From: Callorhinus ursinus
Taxonomy: Eukaryota; Chordata; Mammalia; Carnivora; Otariidae
Length of the DNA: 64,000 nucleotides
Assembly: GCF_003265705.1 (NCBI RefSeq)
Contig: NW_020312867.1
Coordinates: forward strand, 2,817,307 to 2,881,306
Reading direction: 5' to 3'
A program made the translations under genes and the position numbers. Below are positions 63,945 to 64,000 of this stretch, piece after piece; the stretch's first letter is position 1, and each line of letters begins with the position of its first letter. A model generated the notes under the pieces. That model searched no databases. It was not told the origin of the DNA and was given only the letters and a program-made list of their open reading frames with translations.

Positions 63945-64000
63945 CATCCAACTCTTCACTTCAGGGTTATGAGTTGAAGTCCCACATTGGGTGTAGAGAT
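63945..64000 (+). repeat. Old CAN-SINE, cut by the window end
   Basis: CATCCAACTCTTCACTTCAG and CCCACATTGGGTGTAGAGAT; the rest is beyond the window. Confidence 0.75.

Larger units (their letters stand above)
59341..64000 (+). other. NDRG3: NDRG3 intron 8 (start)
   Basis: Old antisense L1 with CAN-SINEs and the assembly gap, then three related solo LTRs, L1 and MIR pieces. The next exon is beyond the window. Confidence 0.75.

Noticed and set aside
59341..64000. NDRG3 exon 9 in the rest of the window
   Set aside because: No segment between splice sites encodes the expected continuation after AASK; the exon must be further downstream.

Overview
This is nuclear DNA of a placental mammal, almost certainly a carnivoran. 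About sixty copies of the carnivore tRNA-Lys-derived SINE (CAN-SINE/SINEC) lie in 64 kb, many between clear target-site duplications (TSDs). The head is of the GGCGCCTGGGTGGCTCAG type. The canid SINEC_Cf form (GGGATCCCTGGGTGGCGCAG) was not seen, so an arctoid (bear, seal or mustelid type) is more likely than a dog. That is inferred from repeats only.

Two genes lie head to tail on the + strand, in the order known from human chromosome 20q11. Positions 1-10.8 kb hold the 3' part of DSN1, a kinetochore MIS12-complex subunit: eight coding exons, stop codon, 3'UTR and an ATTAAA poly(A) signal. After about 2.3 kb of repeat-filled spacer, a CpG-island promoter with YY1/TISU-like and paired NRF1-like motifs starts NDRG3 at about 13.1 kb. 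NDRG3 has a non-coding first exon, a 17.3 kb first intron, the start codon in exon 2 at 30668, and coding exons 2-8 (residues 1-177) up to 59340. The remaining exons are past the window end. All splice sites given are GT-AG and the exon phases join without a break.

The rest is intron and spacer. It holds CAN-SINEs (nested, tandem and solo), older MIR, L2, L1, MER5, MER20 and MLT1 elements, three related solo LTRs at 61-64 kb, an RPS27 retrocopy buried in an L1, and a 10-N assembly gap with the same 47 bp on both sides. Repeat family names come from recognising consensus patterns by eye, and the ends of old repeats are approximate.

I found no new gene system. The best leads are: a predicted upstream ORF in NDRG3 that would overlap the real start codon; a 28-bp perfect inverted repeat that may mark a small inversion; CAN-SINE insertions within tens of bases of DSN1 exon 6 and NDRG3 exon 2; and the likely false duplication at the gap.
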